Shown piece after piece: positions 9,067 to 18,628 of a DNA stretch of 64,000 nucleotides. The stretch covers positions 992,001-1,056,000 of the forward strand of contig CBDCUW010000005.1 of assembly GCA_965222745.1 (NCBI GenBank), read 5' to 3'. Under the pieces are notes generated by a model that did no database searches, was not told the origin of the DNA, and saw nothing but the letters and a program-made list of their open reading frames with translations. A program made the translations under genes and the position numbers. The DNA is from CBDCUW01 sp965222745 (lineage in GTDB: Bacteria; Planctomycetota; Planctomycetia; Pirellulales; Pirellulaceae). Within the stretch, counting starts at the first letter, position 1; each line of letters begins with the position of its first letter.

Positions 9067-9431
9067 CGCGCTTCGATGGTGCGTTTGATCGAAGATGAGT
9101 CAGCAGAGTGAACAGAGTCTGGGGGCGTATACTCCGTGCTCTCGGTTTGCTCTTGTTCCAATTGAACCCGCTGGACGAAAAACCGGCAGGATCGCCGACT
9201 TGGGGACAAGTCGGCCTACGGTGAAAAACGACCATTTGGCCAATTTCGGTGCTGCGGTTATGCTAGAGATCGCGAAAGCCCCGCTCACTTTCGTGTGGAT
9301 CGGCCGTTTTTCCCGCCTGCGGCCGGCAGAATTTTGTAGCGTCCGGAGATTTCGCCCGTCGGTACGATGCGACTTGGGCAGACAAGACGGCGCGTTTTTT
9401 ACCCGCTCAAGGTCGTTTCATCGCCATCGAG
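9067..9431. other. Gap before the PSD1 gene, no gene seen
   Basis: About 365 bases with no credible reading frame. It contains one copy of the GCCGAC/GTCGGC palindrome at 9194-9215, described separately. The promoter of the downstream PSD1/DUF1501 pair should lie in its right half; I could not single out -35/-10 boxes with confidence. Confidence 0.5.
9194..9215. repeat. Short palindrome, GCCGAC/GTCGGC family
   Basis: GCCGACTT and AAGTCGGC separated by a G-rich hexamer, followed by CTACGG. Same element, in one orientation or the other, at 13717-13736, 27513-27532, 52364-52384 and 63073-63095. Confidence 0.8.
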
Positions 9432-12140
9432 ATGTCTGATCATTTGACGCAACGTGGTGCCAGGGTCGTTGCGGCCGCTGGAAATCGTGCCGGCATTCTG
9501 TTGTCGATCGCTCTGATATTGGTCGTCTGGGCGGGGCCGACGTCGGCACAACCGCCGGAACGCCGGGAACCGATATCGAAAGAGCACGCCGATTTTTTTG
9601 AGTCCAAAATTCGACCGCTGCTGATCGAGCATTGCTACGGTTGCCACTCGCAAGAATCGGGCGAATCGGAGGGAGAGTTGTTGCTCGATTCGGCCGATGG
9701 GCTGCGGCAAGGAGGTGTCCGCGGAACGACGATCGTTCCTGGCCAACCCGACAAGAGTTTGCTGCTGAAAGTGATTCAATACGATGACGCTGAGCTGCAA
9801 ATGCCTCCGGATGGAAAACTGGATCGAGCGGATATCGAAGCGATCAAGCAATGGATTGCAATCGGTGCTCCCGACCCAAGAAGCGATTCCGGCAAAGAGC
9901 AGTCGGCGGCTCCGTCACCCTTGGATCGTGATCCCAAGACTCATTGGGCGTTCAACGTCCCGAAGAGGGCGCGAGTTGATTTTGGTGTCGATGGTCGGTC
10001 CCGCGATCTGATCGATGCGTTTGCTCATCACCGGGCGTCGGCCAAGGGGTTGAAACCGAGCGTCGAAGCGGCGAAAGAAGAATTGGTTCGCCGTCTCTAT
10101 TTTGATCTGACCGGTTTGCCGCCAAGCAAGAAAGAGATCGAACGGTTTGTCGGTTCGGAAGACCCGGCCGCCTACACTCGCCTGGTTGATCGGCTATTGG
10201 CCACGCCCGACTTTGGCCAGCGGTTCGGACGACATTGGATGGACGTGTCTCGTTATGCCGACACCCTTGGTTATGCCACCGCCGGAAAAACTCGCCGTCA
10301 CACCGGCAGCGAGCGGTTTCGCGATTGGGTGATCGATGCATTTGCGTCGGACATGCCGTATGACCAGATGCTGCATCATCAATTGGCTGGCGATCGAACC
10401 GATCCCGAAAACGTAAACGGCAATCTGGATGCGATGGGATTCTTAACCTTGGGGCGCAAGTTTTTGAATCCTTTGGATACGATTGACGATCGCATCGATG
10501 TGATCAGCCGAGGATTGTTGGGGATGACGGTGGCTTGCGCGCGTTGCCACGATCACAAATTCGATCCGATCCCGATGGCGGATTACTACTCCTTGGGCGG
10601 AATCATCTTCAGCAGCACTCAGCCCCAAGAGGGCGCCAGTCCGCTGATGTTGGTCGACAAGGACCGGCCGATTGATAGCCCCATTTTGATTCGCGGACAG
10701 ATCAGCAATCGTGGCCCGATTGCGCCGCGACAGTTTCTGACTGCGCTGCGCCAACCGAATGAACCTCGATTCAGCGACGGCAGCGGTCGTTGGGAATTGG
10801 CGCAGCGAATCACCGATTCGGACAACCCGCTGACCGCGCGGGTCATGGTCAACCGGCTGTGGGGACACTTGATCGGTAAGCCTCTGGTTGATTCGCCCAG
10901 CGACTTTGGGTTTCGCACTCAAGCTGCGGTGATCCCAGAAATTTTGGACGATTTGTCGGCCGAGTTTTCCGAGCATTGGAGCATCAAGAAAACAGTACGA
11001 CGGATCGTCCTGTCGCGAATTTACCGGCAATCGTCGGACGTCACTTCCTCGGCGCTTCAGGCCGATCCGGACAACGCTCTGCTGGCTCGCGCCAATCGGC
11101 GGCGAAGAGATTTTGAATCGTTGCGAGATTCCATTTTGTCTGTCTCCGGTGCGATCGATCACTCGATTGGCGGCGAACCGGTGGAAATCACGCTGGACAC
11201 ACCCAGTCCGCGGCGCACGGTCTACGCGATGATCGATCGTCAAAACCTGCCGGCTGTGTTTCGTACTTTTGATTTTGCCAGCCCCGACACGCACGCACCT
11301 CTTCGCTATTTCACCACCGTTCCGCAACAAGCGTTGCATTTGCTGAACAACAAACAAATGTTCGATTTGGCAAACCGGACGGCCGAAGCGATTCGCAGGG
11401 ACGCCCGCAGTGACGAACCCGATGTGTTGGTCACCGAAACGTTCCGCCGCGTGCTGGGCCGTGATCCGACTGCGGCCCAGCGGCGGATGGCGGCCGAATT
11501 TCTGCGGCAACCGGCCTCGCCTCCACCTCGTTCGCTCGATGCCCGTTCGCTGTGGTCTTACGGAACGGCAACGATCGATGAAAAGAACGGACCGACCGAC
11601 TTCAAGCCTTTGGGTGTTTTTCAGAAAAGCCGTTGGCAACCCGATTCGAAATTCCCCAGTCCCGGAGCGATGGGGCACGCCTATTTGGGAAAGGAAACGG
11701 GTCACACGGCAAGCGAGCGTTCCATTGCGGTCGTGCGCCGGTTCACCGCGCCTTTTTCGGGCCAAGTCCGTTTGATTGGTACGATGGGACATCGCAGCGA
11801 CAAGGGGGACGGCTTTGTTGCCGCCTTCTGGGTCGCCGGCCGGCGTCTCTTTCAGGAAGTGCAAAAAAGCAACGACCGCCCCTACGGACCGCTTTCCGAC
11901 CGGATCGAAAAGGGGCAGACGGTCGACTTTGTCGCGACTGCGGGCCAGTCGTCCTCGTTCGATACCTTTTACTGGAACGTTCGAGTGAAGATCGTTGGCG
12001 ACGACGGCCGCATTCTGGAAACCGACTCGACCAAGCACTTCAGCGGCCCGTTTGATGCCCAGACGGTCCAACCGCTCGATCGTTTGGCACAACTCGCCCA
12101 AACCTTGTTGATGAGCAACGAGTTTGCTTTTGTAGACTAA
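9432..12140 (+). CDS. PSD1 / DUF1549 / DUF1553 cytochrome-c-like protein
   Basis: 902 residues, secreted (signal ILLSIALILVVWAGPTSAQ, about 22-40). An N-terminal planctomycete cytochrome c domain (PSD1) carries the haem motif CYGCH at 68-72 and the later MPPDGKL loop. DUF1549 follows (LVRRLYFDLTGLPPS, FGRHWMDVSRYADTLGY, with a second CxxCH, CARCH, near 369-373), then DUF1553 (NPLTARVMVNRLWGHLIGK, IVLSRIYRQSS). A C-terminal jelly-roll-like segment (about 700-860) is inserted near the end of DUF1553. These proteins are abundant in planctomycetes and are thought to take part in polysaccharide breakdown; the biochemical role is unproven. The DUF1501 partner follows after 20 bases. Confidence 0.92.
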   Translation: MSDHLTQRGARVVAAAGNRAGILLSIALILVVWAGPTSAQPPERREPISKEHADFFESKIRPLLIEHCYGCHSQESGESEGELLLDSADGLRQGGVRGTTIVPGQPDKSLLLKVIQYDDAELQMPPDGKLDRADIEAIKQWIAIGAPDPRSDSGKEQSAAPSPLDRDPKTHWAFNVPKRARVDFGVDGRSRDLIDAFAHHRASAKGLKPSVEAAKEELVRRLYFDLTGLPPSKKEIERFVGSEDPAAYTRLVDRLLATPDFGQRFGRHWMDVSRYADTLGYATAGKTRRHTGSERFRDWVIDAFASDMPYDQMLHHQLAGDRTDPENVNGNLDAMGFLTLGRKFLNPLDTIDDRIDVISRGLLGMTVACARCHDHKFDPIPMADYYSLGGIIFSSTQPQEGASPLMLVDKDRPIDSPILIRGQISNRGPIAPRQFLTALRQPNEPRFSDGSGRWELAQRITDSDNPLTARVMVNRLWGHLIGKPLVDSPSDFGFRTQAAVIPEILDDLSAEFSEHWSIKKTVRRIVLSRIYRQSSDVTSSALQADPDNALLARANRRRRDFESLRDSILSVSGAIDHSIGGEPVEITLDTPSPRRTVYAMIDRQNLPAVFRTFDFASPDTHAPLRYFTTVPQQALHLLNNKQMFDLANRTAEAIRRDARSDEPDVLVTETFRRVLGRDPTAAQRRMAAEFLRQPASPPPRSLDARSLWSYGTATIDEKNGPTDFKPLGVFQKSRWQPDSKFPSPGAMGHAYLGKETGHTASERSIAVVRRFTAPFSGQVRLIGTMGHRSDKGDGFVAAFWVAGRRLFQEVQKSNDRPYGPLSDRIEKGQTVDFVATAGQSSSFDTFYWNVRVKIVGDDGRILETDSTKHFSGPFDAQTVQPLDRLAQLAQTLLMSNEFAFVD

Positions 12141-12160
12141 ATGTCATTGCCCCACCCAAC

Positions 12161-13558
12161 ATGACCTCCATGAACATTTCGCGCCGTCAACTGCTTCGCA
12201 ACTGTGGCGTCGGCTTTGGTGCCTTGGCGCTGGGCGATTTGATCACTCGTGACGCGGCCGCCGCCGGCCAAGTGTCGCTGCACTATCCAGCCAAGGCGAA
12301 GCATGTCATTCACCTGTTCATGAATGGCGGGCCGAGCCACGTTGACACTTTCGATCCGAAGGAAGCGCTGGAACGATTGCACGGAAAATCGGCGCCCACC
12401 AAAAATTTGCGGACCGAACGGCCGACCGGCAATGTGCTGAAGTCGCCTTTCGAATTCAAACAATACGGCCAGTGTGGGCTGCCGGTCAGCGAACTGTTTG
12501 CTCAAACCGCCCAACACATCGACGACATCTGCGTGATCCGTTCGATGCACGCCGACGTGCCCAATCACGAACCGTCGTTGATGCTGATGAACACGGGCGA
12601 ATCCCGCCTGGTTCGCCCCAGCATGGGGTCTTGGCTGACCTACGGATTGGGCAGCGAAAACGAAAACCTTCCCGCGTTCGTGACGATGTGCCCAGGCGGC
12701 TATCCGATCAAGGAATCACAGAACTGGCAGAACGCTTTTCTGCCGGGCAAGTATCAGGCGACCTACATCGATTCCAGTGGCGAGCGCATTGAACAGTTGA
12801 TCGACAACATTCGCAGCAGCAGTGTTTCGGACGTCGATCAACGTCAGCAGCTGGATCTGCTTGGACAGCTGAACCGACAACACGCCGAAGGTCGGCCAAA
12901 CGATCAACGCCTGGAGTCACGGATCGAGGCGTTTGAGTTGGCGTATCGAATGCAGAGCGAAGCAGCCGAAGCGTTCGATGTGGCTCGCGAACCCGATTCC
13001 GTCCGTCAAATGTACGGCAAGGGTGCTTTTGCCAGGCAGGCGCTGATCGCTCGGCGGTTGGTCGAGCGCGGCGTACGATTCATTCAGCTTTACACCGGCG
13101 CCGGACAACCGTGGGACAATCACGATGACCTGGCGGAGCGGCATCGAGCGGTTGCAAGTGGCGTCGATCAACCGGTCGCGGCGCTATTGACCGATCTGAA
13201 GCGACTTGGATTGTTGGATGAAACGTTGGTGCTGTGGGGCGGCGAATTTGGCCGTACTCCCGTTGTCGAGATGCCCAAGAAGGGATCGAACCAGGGCAAG
13301 ATGAACGGCCGCGATCACAACCACTACGGCTTCACTTGTTGGATGGCCGGTGGAGGCGTCAAGGGCGGCCAGGCAGTCGGAGCGACCGACGAACTTGGTT
13401 TCCAAGCGGTCGAAAACCGAGTTCACGTGCATGACTTGCACGCCACCATCCTGCGCCTGGTCGGCTACGATCACGAAAAGCTGACCTACCGCTACGCTGG
13501 CCGCGACTTCCGCCTGACCGATGTCCACGGCCGAGTCGTCGAAGAGATTCTGGCCTGA
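12161..13558 (+). CDS. DUF1501 family Tat-exported protein
   Basis: 465 residues. The N-terminus MNISRRQLLRNCGVGFGALALG is a twin-arginine signal. The body (HVIHLFMNGGPSHVDTFDPK, GESRLVRPSMGSWLTYGLGSEN, ETLVLWGGEFGRTPVVE, DHNHYGFTCWMAGGGVKGG) is the DUF1501 family, related to the alkaline-phosphatase/sulfatase superfamily, with conserved His/Asp positions. It is translated with the PSD1 protein upstream; this pairing recurs throughout planctomycete genomes and suggests joint periplasmic action on a shared substrate. An in-frame second ATG four codons in is equally possible as start. Confidence 0.93.
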   Translation: MTSMNISRRQLLRNCGVGFGALALGDLITRDAAAAGQVSLHYPAKAKHVIHLFMNGGPSHVDTFDPKEALERLHGKSAPTKNLRTERPTGNVLKSPFEFKQYGQCGLPVSELFAQTAQHIDDICVIRSMHADVPNHEPSLMLMNTGESRLVRPSMGSWLTYGLGSENENLPAFVTMCPGGYPIKESQNWQNAFLPGKYQATYIDSSGERIEQLIDNIRSSSVSDVDQRQQLDLLGQLNRQHAEGRPNDQRLESRIEAFELAYRMQSEAAEAFDVAREPDSVRQMYGKGAFARQALIARRLVERGVRFIQLYTGAGQPWDNHDDLAERHRAVASGVDQPVAALLTDLKRLGLLDETLVLWGGEFGRTPVVEMPKKGSNQGKMNGRDHNHYGFTCWMAGGGVKGGQAVGATDELGFQAVENRVHVHDLHATILRLVGYDHEKLTYRYAGRDFRLTDVHGRVVEEILA

Positions 13559-13605
13559 CCCGGCTCCCTACACTCTTTTCTCCCCTTTCCTTTCCTTCCG
13601 GCTCT

Positions 13606-13700
13606 CCTCCTTTGGTGTCTTTGTGCCTTTGTGTGAGCTTTTTCGAGCGCACCGATCGCGTTTAAGAACCTCACACAAAGCCACCAAGACGCGAAGGAAG
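13606..13700. repeat. CTTTGTG-type palindromic repeat
   Basis: Left arm 13606-13640 (TTTGGTGTCTTTGTGCCTTT and GTGTGAG) and right arm 13664-13700 (CTCACACAAAGCCACCAAG) are imperfect reverse complements around a loop containing GCGCACCGATCGCGTTT. The copy at 21308-21403 has the same arms and a closely similar loop. Confidence 0.8.
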
Positions 13701-13716
13701 AAGGGAGTTCGTAGAG

Positions 13717-13736
13717 GCCGACCTGTTTCAAGTCGG
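13717..13736. repeat. Short palindrome, GCCGAC/GTCGG family
   Basis: GCCGACCTG and CAAGTCGG around TTT, preceded by GTAGAG. A slightly decayed copy of the element at 9194-9215. Confidence 0.65.
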
Positions 13737-13742
13737 AAAACG

Positions 13743-13784
13743 AAAAAAGGCGAGGCCGGCTCCGAAGAACCGACCCCGCCTCGC
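13743..13784 (-). terminator. Probable intrinsic terminator, minus strand
   Basis: A stem GCGAGGC (13750-13756) / GCCTCGC (13778-13784) with a GC-rich loop is flanked on the plus strand by six A (13743-13748), which read as a T-run after the hairpin on the minus strand. Both neighbouring genes are on the plus strand, so it would stop antisense or read-through transcription coming from the ABC transporter genes beyond 14770. Confidence 0.5.
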
Positions 13785-14019
13785 ACGGGGGGACGCTTGA
13801 TATCTCGTCGTGCTTCACGTTGTCAGTAGCGTTCCCGATACATGACTAACCGTAGTCCGATTCCGGCGAGTTCGCCCTGTTGGAATGAGCCGAAAGGTCG
13901 ATTTGGGCGGTGATCGCCCTGAAAAGAAACGGTCTGTAACGATTGCCCCGATCGTAAGCCGAAAGGGTTATCATTGGCCGACTCGTTTGCAGCAATCTGA
14001 CTCCAATCGGCCCGATACG

Positions 14020-14757
14020 TTGACCACCGAATTGCCTCCGCCTCTTGATGTGATCGCTGTGGGAGCCCATCCCGACGACGTCGAAATCGCCTGTGGCGCG
14101 ACACTGGCAAAACTCGCCCGCCAAGGTTATCGAGTCGGCATTGTCGACCTGACCGACGGCGAGCCGACACCGAATTCACCTGGTCCCGATGTGCGGCTGG
14201 CCGAAGCGGCCGAGGCGGCATGGGTGTTGGGCGTGCAGGAGCGAATTCAGCTTGACCTTCCCAATCGGCGGCTGATCGATTGTTTTGAACATCGCGTTGC
14301 CTTGGCCAAGGTGTTTCGTCGATTTCGTCCCCGGCTGGTCATCGGCTTTGGCGACAAAACCCCGATGGCGTCGCCCGACCATTGGCAGGCGATGCAAATC
14401 ACCGATGCCGCGGTTTTTTACAGCCGTCTTTCGAAGTGGGACGAACATTTTGACCAGCTTCCGGTTCACCCCGTCGCCGCCCAGCTCTATTTTCGATTGG
14501 CGGTGGAACCGGACGCGATCCCCGGCAATTCACATCATCTGATTGTTGATGTTTCGGAAACCATCGATTTGAAGATGGAATCGATCGGCTGTTACAAAAC
14601 GCAGTTTGATCATAAACCTCAGATCATGGATCGGATTCGCGCCGCGGCCGTGGTGACCGGGGCGGCCGCCGGCAAGTCGGCTGGTGAGTCCTTTGCTGCC
14701 GCAAAACCGTACGCCGTCGATGATCTGATCCGCACCGTTTTGCCGCCGTCGTCGTAG
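14020..14757 (+). CDS. PIG-L/LmbE family deacetylase
   Basis: 245 residues if started at the TTG at 14020, directly before LPPPLDVIAVGAHPDDVEI. Zinc-dependent deacetylases of this family remove N-acetyl groups from GlcNAc conjugates; the bacillithiol enzyme BshB1 has the same layout (AHPDDVEIACGATLAKLARQ, then DLTDGEPT, and HxDH-like SPDHWQAM). The metal ligands AHPDD (His, Asp) are visible, and the third ligand is probably the His in SPDHWQA. An ATG at 13885 would add 45 residues that look unconserved. Substrate not provable here. It converges with the ABC permease gene, only 12 bases away. Confidence 0.87.
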   Translation: MTTELPPPLDVIAVGAHPDDVEIACGATLAKLARQGYRVGIVDLTDGEPTPNSPGPDVRLAEAAEAAWVLGVQERIQLDLPNRRLIDCFEHRVALAKVFRRFRPRLVIGFGDKTPMASPDHWQAMQITDAAVFYSRLSKWDEHFDQLPVHPVAAQLYFRLAVEPDAIPGNSHHLIVDVSETIDLKMESIGCYKTQFDHKPQIMDRIRAAAVVTGAAAGKSAGESFAAAKPYAVDDLIRTVLPPSS

Positions 14758-14769
14758 ATCTGTCGCCGC

Positions 14770-16365
14770 TCAAGTCCGCCGCATGGCGACTACCGGATCG
14801 AGCCGTGCTGCTCGCCAGGCCGGCAATATGCTGGCACCGATACAGATGACCATGGCGATGCCGTACATCATCGCCACCGACCAGAGTTGAAACTGAAACA
14901 GACGCCCCGGCATTTCATCCCCGAAATTGTTGCTCAAGTGCCGCTCCAGCAGACCGTGGCCCAGATACGAAAGCGCCATGCCGATCAGCAATGCCAGCGT
15001 CGCGCCAATCACTCCCAGGATCGCGCCCTCGCACAACATCAACAACACGACGTCACGATCTCTTGCGCCGACAGCCTTCATGATTCCAAACTCCGGCATC
15101 CGTTGAAGCACGGAAATGATCAGCGTGTTGGAGATACCCAGCGCCGAAGCGGCCAGCACGGCGGCGGCGATGGAGTAGATGAACCAGCGACTGTTGTTGA
15201 TTTGCCACTGCACGCTATCAAGGATCCCCAGCGCCGAATCGGCAGAAAGCCCATGGTCTTCAATTGCCTCGGTCACCGACCTGAGGTTTCGAGAACTATC
15301 GATAACCACCGTGGCGCTGTAGTAGTCGTCACGACGAGCCGGGTTTTGCGATTGCAGCTCGGTCGCGACGCGGTGATGCAAGAACAAGTCCCCCTCCGAA
15401 CCGTGAAGGTACATTCGGAACAGATCCGACAGGGAAGGATCATCATTGCTACGGACGACGCCACAGACACGAAAATGACGCGTGACGCTCAGCTGCTGCT
15501 CGGTGTCCTCCTGCGACTCTGTCGAACCGGCAAGCTGAGCCGACAAATCCTTGGTGGCCTTGCGGATCATTTCCTTCTGAGGGTCCGACAACGAGGTGCG
15601 ATCAAGATCACCTACCAATTTTGAAATGGCGGCGGCAAACTCGATTTGGTTGGCCAAGTTTTCTTCGGTCAAGCCATGTTCGCCGCTCAAGTAGCTGTAA
15701 AACGTCCCGATCTTGCTGCCACCGACCTGGTAGTGCACTGTCAATGGTTGGCCGATCAATTCCGCCAACTGCGCGTCGCTGTGAAAACCGAATTGATAGG
15801 CAGCAAACTCGCTGATCAAAACCTCATCGCTTGCTTCGGCCGGCAACATTTTTCCGGCGATCAGCCGATCCGACAGACGTCGGCTGTTGGTATCACAGCT
15901 GAACAAGTTGGCCGCCAACTCGGTTTCGCCCAGGTTCACTCGGCACTCCAGGTGGTTGCCGGGAATGACTCGCTTCACGTGCGGGATTTTTTCCAGCGCC
16001 TCGATGTCTTGCAGCGAAATCGTCCAATGAGATTCATCGGCATGATCCCTCTTCCATCGATCGGTGAGCGCCTCACGCAGCCGCTCGCGACGTTCGTCGC
16101 TCATTTCGCCTTCGACCACGATCGCTCCGTCGGGAGGTTCGATGTTGGCATAGTAGCTTGGCCGAACACGAATTTCCCTGGCGTACTCGGACGAGTCAAA
16201 AATCGCCTGCACCGCATTCCAGATGCCGCTGGTTGCGGCAGTTGTCAACAACAGCACCATGCAACCGATGATCACGCCCAGCAGATTCAACAAGGTGCGA
16301 AGTTTCCGTTGCCGCAGATCGTGAAGGGCCAACCAGGCAATGTCGATCAATCGCATGGGTCGCAC
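14770..16365 (-). CDS. FtsX/MacB-type ABC transporter permease
   Basis: 531 residues. One transmembrane helix near the N-terminus (LLNLLGVIIGCMVLLLTTAA), a large periplasmic domain (about 50-390), then three C-terminal helices (IAAAVLAASALGISNTLIIS, LCEGAILGVIGATLALLIGM, LWSVAMMYGIAMVICIGASI) give the four-helix FtsX/MacB layout. The motif MPEFGIMKAVGARDRDV is the usual coupling region to the ATPase. The start is a GTG at 16365 or an ATG at 16357; either overlaps the end of the ATPase gene, so both are translated from one message. Probably extrudes a lipid-linked or peptide substrate; specificity unknown. Confidence 0.9.
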   Translation of the reverse strand: MRPMRLIDIAWLALHDLRQRKLRTLLNLLGVIIGCMVLLLTTAATSGIWNAVQAIFDSSEYAREIRVRPSYYANIEPPDGAIVVEGEMSDERRERLREALTDRWKRDHADESHWTISLQDIEALEKIPHVKRVIPGNHLECRVNLGETELAANLFSCDTNSRRLSDRLIAGKMLPAEASDEVLISEFAAYQFGFHSDAQLAELIGQPLTVHYQVGGSKIGTFYSYLSGEHGLTEENLANQIEFAAAISKLVGDLDRTSLSDPQKEMIRKATKDLSAQLAGSTESQEDTEQQLSVTRHFRVCGVVRSNDDPSLSDLFRMYLHGSEGDLFLHHRVATELQSQNPARRDDYYSATVVIDSSRNLRSVTEAIEDHGLSADSALGILDSVQWQINNSRWFIYSIAAAVLAASALGISNTLIISVLQRMPEFGIMKAVGARDRDVVLLMLCEGAILGVIGATLALLIGMALSYLGHGLLERHLSNNFGDEMPGRLFQFQLWSVAMMYGIAMVICIGASILPAWRAARLDPVVAMRRT

Positions 16366-17030
16366 TCCGATATCTTTCCGTCCGCCATTCGGAAGCGACG
16401 GTCACCGCATTTGGCGGCGAGTTGTTCGTCGTGAGTGACCAAGACGAACGTAGCGCCGGTTTCCTCGCACAATTCCAAAATCAACGCCTGAATCTGTTGC
16501 GCCGTGAGCGAATCGAGATTCCCTGTTGGTTCGTCCGCCAAAAGCAGACCGGGGCGATGGACCATCGCCCGCGCGATCGCCACCCGCTGCTGCTCGCCTC
16601 CCGAAAGTGCGTAGGGCAGATGATCGGCGCGATCGGCCAATCCGACTCGCCGCAGCCACTGGGTTGCCTCATTGCGGCGACGGTTTCGCGAAACCCCGCC
16701 AAGGGTCAAGGGAAGCTCGACGTTTTGAAGTGCCGAGTGATGGGGAAGCAGCTGGAAAGCCTGAAAGATCACTCCGACGTCGCTGCATCGATAACGGGCC
16801 ATCTCACGCCGGCTCATTTGGTTCAACTGCCGGCCACCGACAGCTAGCGTCCCCGAGGTGGGGCGGTCCAATCCGGCCAACAGGTTCAGCAGCGTCGATT
16901 TACCCGAACCGCTTTTCCCTACGATCGCGATCTTCTGTCCTGCTTCGACCGACAACGACACCTCGGCCAGCGCGGCGACGCTCCGTCCGGCGTGTCCGTA
17001 GGTTCGCGACAAGCGATTGGCGTTGATCAT
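16347..17030 (-). CDS. LolD/MacB-type ABC transporter ATPase
   Basis: 227 residues from the ATG at 17028-17030 (MINANRLSRTYGH); the longer frame upstream is a run of arginine and lysine and is not credible. Walker A GKSGSGKST, Q-loop VIFQAFQLLPHHSALQNVE, signature LSGGEQQR, Walker B LLLADEPTGNLD and H-loop VTHD are all present, and the sequence is closest in type to LolD/MacB ATPases. It overlaps the permease gene by 19 bases and starts 37 bases after der ends, so der, ATPase and permease may be one transcript. Confidence 0.93.
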   Translation of the reverse strand: MINANRLSRTYGHAGRSVAALAEVSLSVEAGQKIAIVGKSGSGKSTLLNLLAGLDRPTSGTLAVGGRQLNQMSRREMARYRCSDVGVIFQAFQLLPHHSALQNVELPLTLGGVSRNRRRNEATQWLRRVGLADRADHLPYALSGGEQQRVAIARAMVHRPGLLLADEPTGNLDSLTAQQIQALILELCEETGATFVLVTHDEQLAAKCGDRRFRMADGKISECDPCD

Positions 17031-17067
17031 GGTGCTCGGACATTTCCTTCGTCGTCGTCTTCGCTTA

Positions 17068-18405
17068 CTACTCTTCCGGCATCGCTTCGTCTTTGCGGTG
17101 GCGTTTGTGCAAGTAGAGTTTGATCGGGACTTCGCCAAAGGGAAGGTGATCTCGCAACACTCCCAGCAAGTAACGTCGATAATCTTTGCTGAACGCTTTG
17201 GGGTCGCTACACATCAATACGATGGTCGGCGGTTGGCTGGCAACCTGGGTGGCATAAAAAATCTTCGGACGCCGATTTTGGTGCATCGGCGGCTGGTGAG
17301 CCTCGATGGCGGCGCGGATGATCCGGTTGAGCTGCCCCGTAGAAACCCGTTCTCGCGATTGCTTGAACAGCATGGTGGCGTGATTGAGCAGCGCTTTGAC
17401 GTTCTTTCCGGTTTGGCCGGTGATGAACGCGATCGGCGCGTAGGACAAGGTGGAAAATTGGCCTCGTAAGTAACGGACCCAACGATCGGTCGGCATCGCT
17501 CCGTGAAGTTGGTCCCATTTGTTGACCACGAAGATGCACGGTTTGTGGTTGTCAATCACGTATCCGATCAACTGTTTGTCGACCTTGCTGATCGTGTCGG
17601 CCGCGTCGAAGAACATCAACACGACGTCGGCGCGGCGAATGCTTCGCTGGGCGCGATGTGTCCCGTAGAACTCCAAGTCCGTTCGTTGGCTTTTGCGTTT
17701 GCGCAGTCCCGGTGTATCGATGGCGGTAAACGTCTGCCCATCCATTTCGAAATGCACGTCGACGCTGTCGCGAGTGGTGCCGGGCACCTCGCTGACAATC
17801 ATCCGATCGGCTTGGGAGAGCGTGTTGACAAAAGTGCTCTTGCCGACATTTCTCCTGCCGACAATCGCCAACTTCATCCGCGGCGTTTCGACCGTCTCCT
17901 GATTCGGTTCCGGAAGCCGATCGACGATCAGCTGCATCAGGTCGTCTCGGTTACGATTCTGAGTCGTGCTGACGCGGATCAGATGCCCACGACCCAGGCG
18001 ATGAAACTCCTCGGCGTGGATATCTTGATGCTGCTGGTCTGACTTGTTGGCGACCAGAATGACGGGACGTTGGACACCTCGCAAACGCTCGGCCACTTCT
18101 TCGTCCAGCGGCATCAGTCCCGATTGCACGTCGACCACTAACAGAATGACATCGGCCGAATTGATCGCCAATTCGATTTGGCGGCGGACGTCGGCGGTCA
18201 GGTCATCGGGATCCTCGATGCCCATGCCGCCGGTATCAACCAGTTCAAAAAACCGATCCTCCGCCTCGATCAGCGTTGTCATCCGATCGCGAGTGACTCC
18301 CTCGAAGTCATCCACGATCGCCAGCCGCCGACGGGCCAACCAATTGAACAGGCTGCTTTTGCCGACATTGGGACGGCCGACAATGGCGACTTGGGGAACA
18401 GGCAT
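17068..18405 (-). CDS. der: Ribosome-assembly GTPase Der (EngA)
   Basis: 445 residues from the ATG at 18403-18405 (MPVPQVAIVGRPNVGKSS). Two tandem GTPase domains are seen, each with G1 (GRPNVGKSS, GRRNVGKST), G3 (DTGGM, DTPGL) and G4 (NKSD, NKWD) motifs, followed by the C-terminal KH-like domain (KIFYATQVASQPPTIVLMCS). Der is essential for 50S subunit maturation. Length matches the family. A start further upstream would add 19 unconserved residues. It diverges from the uracil-DNA glycosylase gene. Confidence 0.96.
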   Translation of the reverse strand: MPVPQVAIVGRPNVGKSSLFNWLARRRLAIVDDFEGVTRDRMTTLIEAEDRFFELVDTGGMGIEDPDDLTADVRRQIELAINSADVILLVVDVQSGLMPLDEEVAERLRGVQRPVILVANKSDQQHQDIHAEEFHRLGRGHLIRVSTTQNRNRDDLMQLIVDRLPEPNQETVETPRMKLAIVGRRNVGKSTFVNTLSQADRMIVSEVPGTTRDSVDVHFEMDGQTFTAIDTPGLRKRKSQRTDLEFYGTHRAQRSIRRADVVLMFFDAADTISKVDKQLIGYVIDNHKPCIFVVNKWDQLHGAMPTDRWVRYLRGQFSTLSYAPIAFITGQTGKNVKALLNHATMLFKQSRERVSTGQLNRIIRAAIEAHQPPMHQNRRPKIFYATQVASQPPTIVLMCSDPKAFSKDYRRYLLGVLRDHLPFGEVPIKLYLHKRHRKDEAMPEE

Positions 18406-18513
18406 GGGGATAGGCTCAAAGGACAATCGCAAACGCAAAATCGTATTCCGACATGGTCTCAAGACAAAGCCCCGGCAGGACGAGTTCGTTCAGATTGTTA
18501 CAATGGGCGCACC

Positions 18514-18628
18514 GTCGGCGATTTCTCCGAAACCGCTTCCTGCTTGCGTAGCCAGAAGCGGAGAGCTGGCCGACTGTCGGCGATTTCTCCGAAATCGCTT
18601 CGCGCGTAGGAGCCAGTTCGCCCAGCCG
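18514..18628. repeat. Two tandem REP-like elements, GTCGGC/GCCGAC ends
   Basis: Copy 1 (18514-18574) starts GTCGGCGATTTCTCCGAAAC and ends GAGCTGGCCGAC. Copy 2 begins at 18576 with the same 20 bases and decays near 18628. Each unit holds two palindromes (GCGATTTC-TCC-GAAATCGC and a CCAG/CTGG hairpin). They lie upstream of the UDG gene; two inverted copies lie downstream at 19513-19621. Confidence 0.85.

Noticed and set aside
5099..9431. Integron attC sites
   Set aside because: A few single RYYYAAC-like or GTTRRRY-like heptamers occur by chance, for example at 7990, but no paired cores around an imperfect palindrome were found, and no integrase is present.
10443..12101. 552-codon minus-strand open frame
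   Set aside because: It lies wholly inside the DUF1549/DUF1553 gene, whose domains are clear; the antisense product is arginine/glutamine rich with no motif.
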